Positions 5,476 to 6,635 of a stretch of 6,635 bases of DNA are shown here, in pieces. Origin of the DNA: Rickettsiales bacterium (GTDB taxonomy: Bacteria; Pseudomonadota; Alphaproteobacteria; Rickettsiales; UBA1997); assembly GCA_947455845.1 (NCBI GenBank), contig CANGQE010000077.1:1-6635 (forward strand). Direction: 5' to 3'. Both the position numbers and the translations under genes were made by a program. Within the stretch, counting starts at the first letter, position 1, and each line of letters opens with the position of its first letter. The notes under the pieces are model-generated. The model was not told where the DNA came from. It worked only from the letters and a program-made list of their open reading frames with translations, and did not search any database.

Positions 5476-6635
5476 CTAAAACAGTTTAATCAAATCACCC
5501 ACCGGCAATTCAAAAAAACTCAGAACTAAATTTGGTAACACGCCAAGCAGAATTACAAAAACTGCCATTAAGCCGAGAGTGAAAAATTCAATCTTACCTA
5601 AATCAGAAACTTCGTCAATGTGGTGGTTGGTAATTTCGCTGAACCAAACGCGTTTGTACAACCAAAGCATGTAGCAAGCTCCTAAGATCACACCGAAGGC
5701 GGCTAAAATGGCGACGATTTTATTAGCTTGGAAAGCGCCAATGATGCTGAGGAATTCACCGACGAAACCACTGGTTCCCGGAAGTCCAACTGAAGCCATT
5801 GTGAAGACCATTGCCAACATTGCAAAATTTGGCATTTTGCTGGCAATACCGCCGAGGTCAGAAATTTGTTTGGTGTGCAGGCGGTCGTAGATTACGCCAA
5901 CGCACATGAAGAGCGCGGCAGATACAATACCGTGGCTAATCATTTGCATTATTGCGCCGTCAATTCCTTGGCGGGTGAAGCTGAAAATACCTAAAGTTAC
6001 AAAACCCATGTGGGCTACCGAAGAATAGGCAATCATCTTTTTCATGTCCTTCTGCATTAGAGCCACTAGGGAGGCGTAAATAATGGCGATTACGCTTAGT
6101 GCAAAAACCATTGGCGCAAAAAATTGGGAAGCGGCAGGGAAGAATGGTAAAGAGAAACGAATGAAACCGTAGGCGCCGAGCTTAATTAAAATACCGGCAA
6201 GAATTACTGATCCGGCGGTTGGTGCTTGTACGTGGGCGTCAGGCAACCAAGTGTGTACAGGGAACATTGGCACTTTCACCGAGAAAGAAACGAAGAATGC
6301 CAACCACAACCATTTTTGGTATTCGAGGGGGAAGAATTTTGGTAGGCCGGCGGTGAGGCTGAGAACGTCAGTAGTGCCGGTGTAGAGGTAAATTACAATG
6401 ATTGCGATTAGGAATAAAACCGAACCGAAAAGAGTGTAGAGGAAAAATTTGTAAGAAGCGTAAATACGATTTTCGCCGCCCCAAATACCGATTACCAAGA
6501 ACATTGGAATCAACATTGCTTCGAAGAAAATGTAGAAGAAAAGTAAGTCGAGAGCGCAGAAGGAACCGATTACAAAAGCTTCAATGAGCAAGAAAGCAAT
6601 TACGTATTCTTTAACCCGTTTTTCGATAGACTTAA
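5476..6635 (-). CDS. nuoM: NADH-quinone oxidoreductase subunit M (complex I, proton-pumping), 5' partial
   Basis: The C-terminal 385 or so residues of complex I subunit M, an antiporter-like inner-membrane subunit; the family is usually about 490-510 residues, so roughly the first quarter is off the right edge. The frame is open to the edge: codons 6592-6633 read KSIEKRVKEYVIAF before the leucine at 6589-6591, matching the conserved block found in this part of alphaproteobacterial and mitochondrial homologues. Visible features are FFYIFFEAMLIPMFL with the essential helix-5 Glu, IGIWGG, SVKVPMFPVHTWLPDAH with a pump Lys, ILIKLGAYGF with another, DMKKMIAYSSVAHMGF, ISHGIVSAALF and GFVGEFLSIIGAF with the C-terminal conserved Glu. 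About ten membrane helices remain. It is followed by nuoN on the same strand. The stop is TAG (5476-5478). Confidence 0.96.
   Translation of the reverse strand, partial: KSIEKRVKEYVIAFLLIEAFVIGSFCALDLLFFYIFFEAMLIPMFLVIGIWGGENRIYASYKFFLYTLFGSVLFLIAIIVIYLYTGTTDVLSLTAGLPKFFPLEYQKWLWLAFFVSFSVKVPMFPVHTWLPDAHVQAPTAGSVILAGILIKLGAYGFIRFSLPFFPAASQFFAPMVFALSVIAIIYASLVALMQKDMKKMIAYSSVAHMGFVTLGIFSFTRQGIDGAIMQMISHGIVSAALFMCVGVIYDRLHTKQISDLGGIASKMPNFAMLAMVFTMASVGLPGTSGFVGEFLSIIGAFQANKIVAILAAFGVILGACYMLWLYKRVWFSEITNHHIDEVSDLGKIEFFTLGLMAVFVILLGVLPNLVLSFFELPVGDLIKLF

Noticed and set aside
5365..5477. attact at 5365-5370 and 5472-5477 as a target-site duplication around the nuoM-nuoN element
   Set aside because: The two copies are not directly next to the element ends (5 and 6 bases away), and the right one overlaps the nuoM stop region; six AT-rich bases can match by chance.
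6589..6591. TTG as the start of nuoM
   Set aside because: The frame continues to the right edge with conserved NuoM sequence (SIEKRVKEYVIAF), so this is an internal leucine codon.

Overview
The window looks like a chromosomal piece of a moderately AT-rich alphaproteobacterium. The best evidence is the NuoM and NuoN sequences, whose signature blocks read as alphaproteobacterial/mitochondrial-type complex I. Short palindromic repeats of the 'HPELVSGS' type (atcctgaa...ttcaggat), which are scattered through many alphaproteobacterial genomes including Rickettsiales-like lineages, agree with this. The genus cannot be named from the sequence. A complete aroA argues against an extremely reduced parasite.

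Layout. Positions 2-1006 (+) hold the 3' part of an FAD/NAD(P)-binding protein gene whose start lies left of the window; a 98-bp palindromic element sits inside its reading frame. Positions 1007-1278 are noncoding and dense in repeats: a GC-rich hairpin and a REP-like inverted doublet, with a possible weak promoter. Positions 1279-2478 (+) encode a complete Fsr-like MFS efflux protein. After a 66-bp convergent gap come three minus-strand genes, read from right to left: nuoM (5' end beyond the window), nuoN and aroA. A second copy of the palindromic element fills most of the nuoM-nuoN gap. The nuoN stop and the aroA start are directly adjacent.

How the genes relate. NuoM and NuoN are two of the three antiporter-like, proton-pumping membrane subunits of respiratory complex I and are surely the tail of a nuo operon. 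AroA (EPSP synthase, shikimate pathway) is probably co-transcribed with them although it is metabolically unrelated. The two plus-strand genes have no evident functional link to complex I.

What stands out is the repeat content rather than a new multi-gene system. Three unrelated palindromic repeat families occur in 6.6 kb, and one has been accommodated in frame inside a protein gene, much as Rickettsia palindromic elements are. I see no CRISPR array, transposase, RNA gene or defence/toxin cassette.
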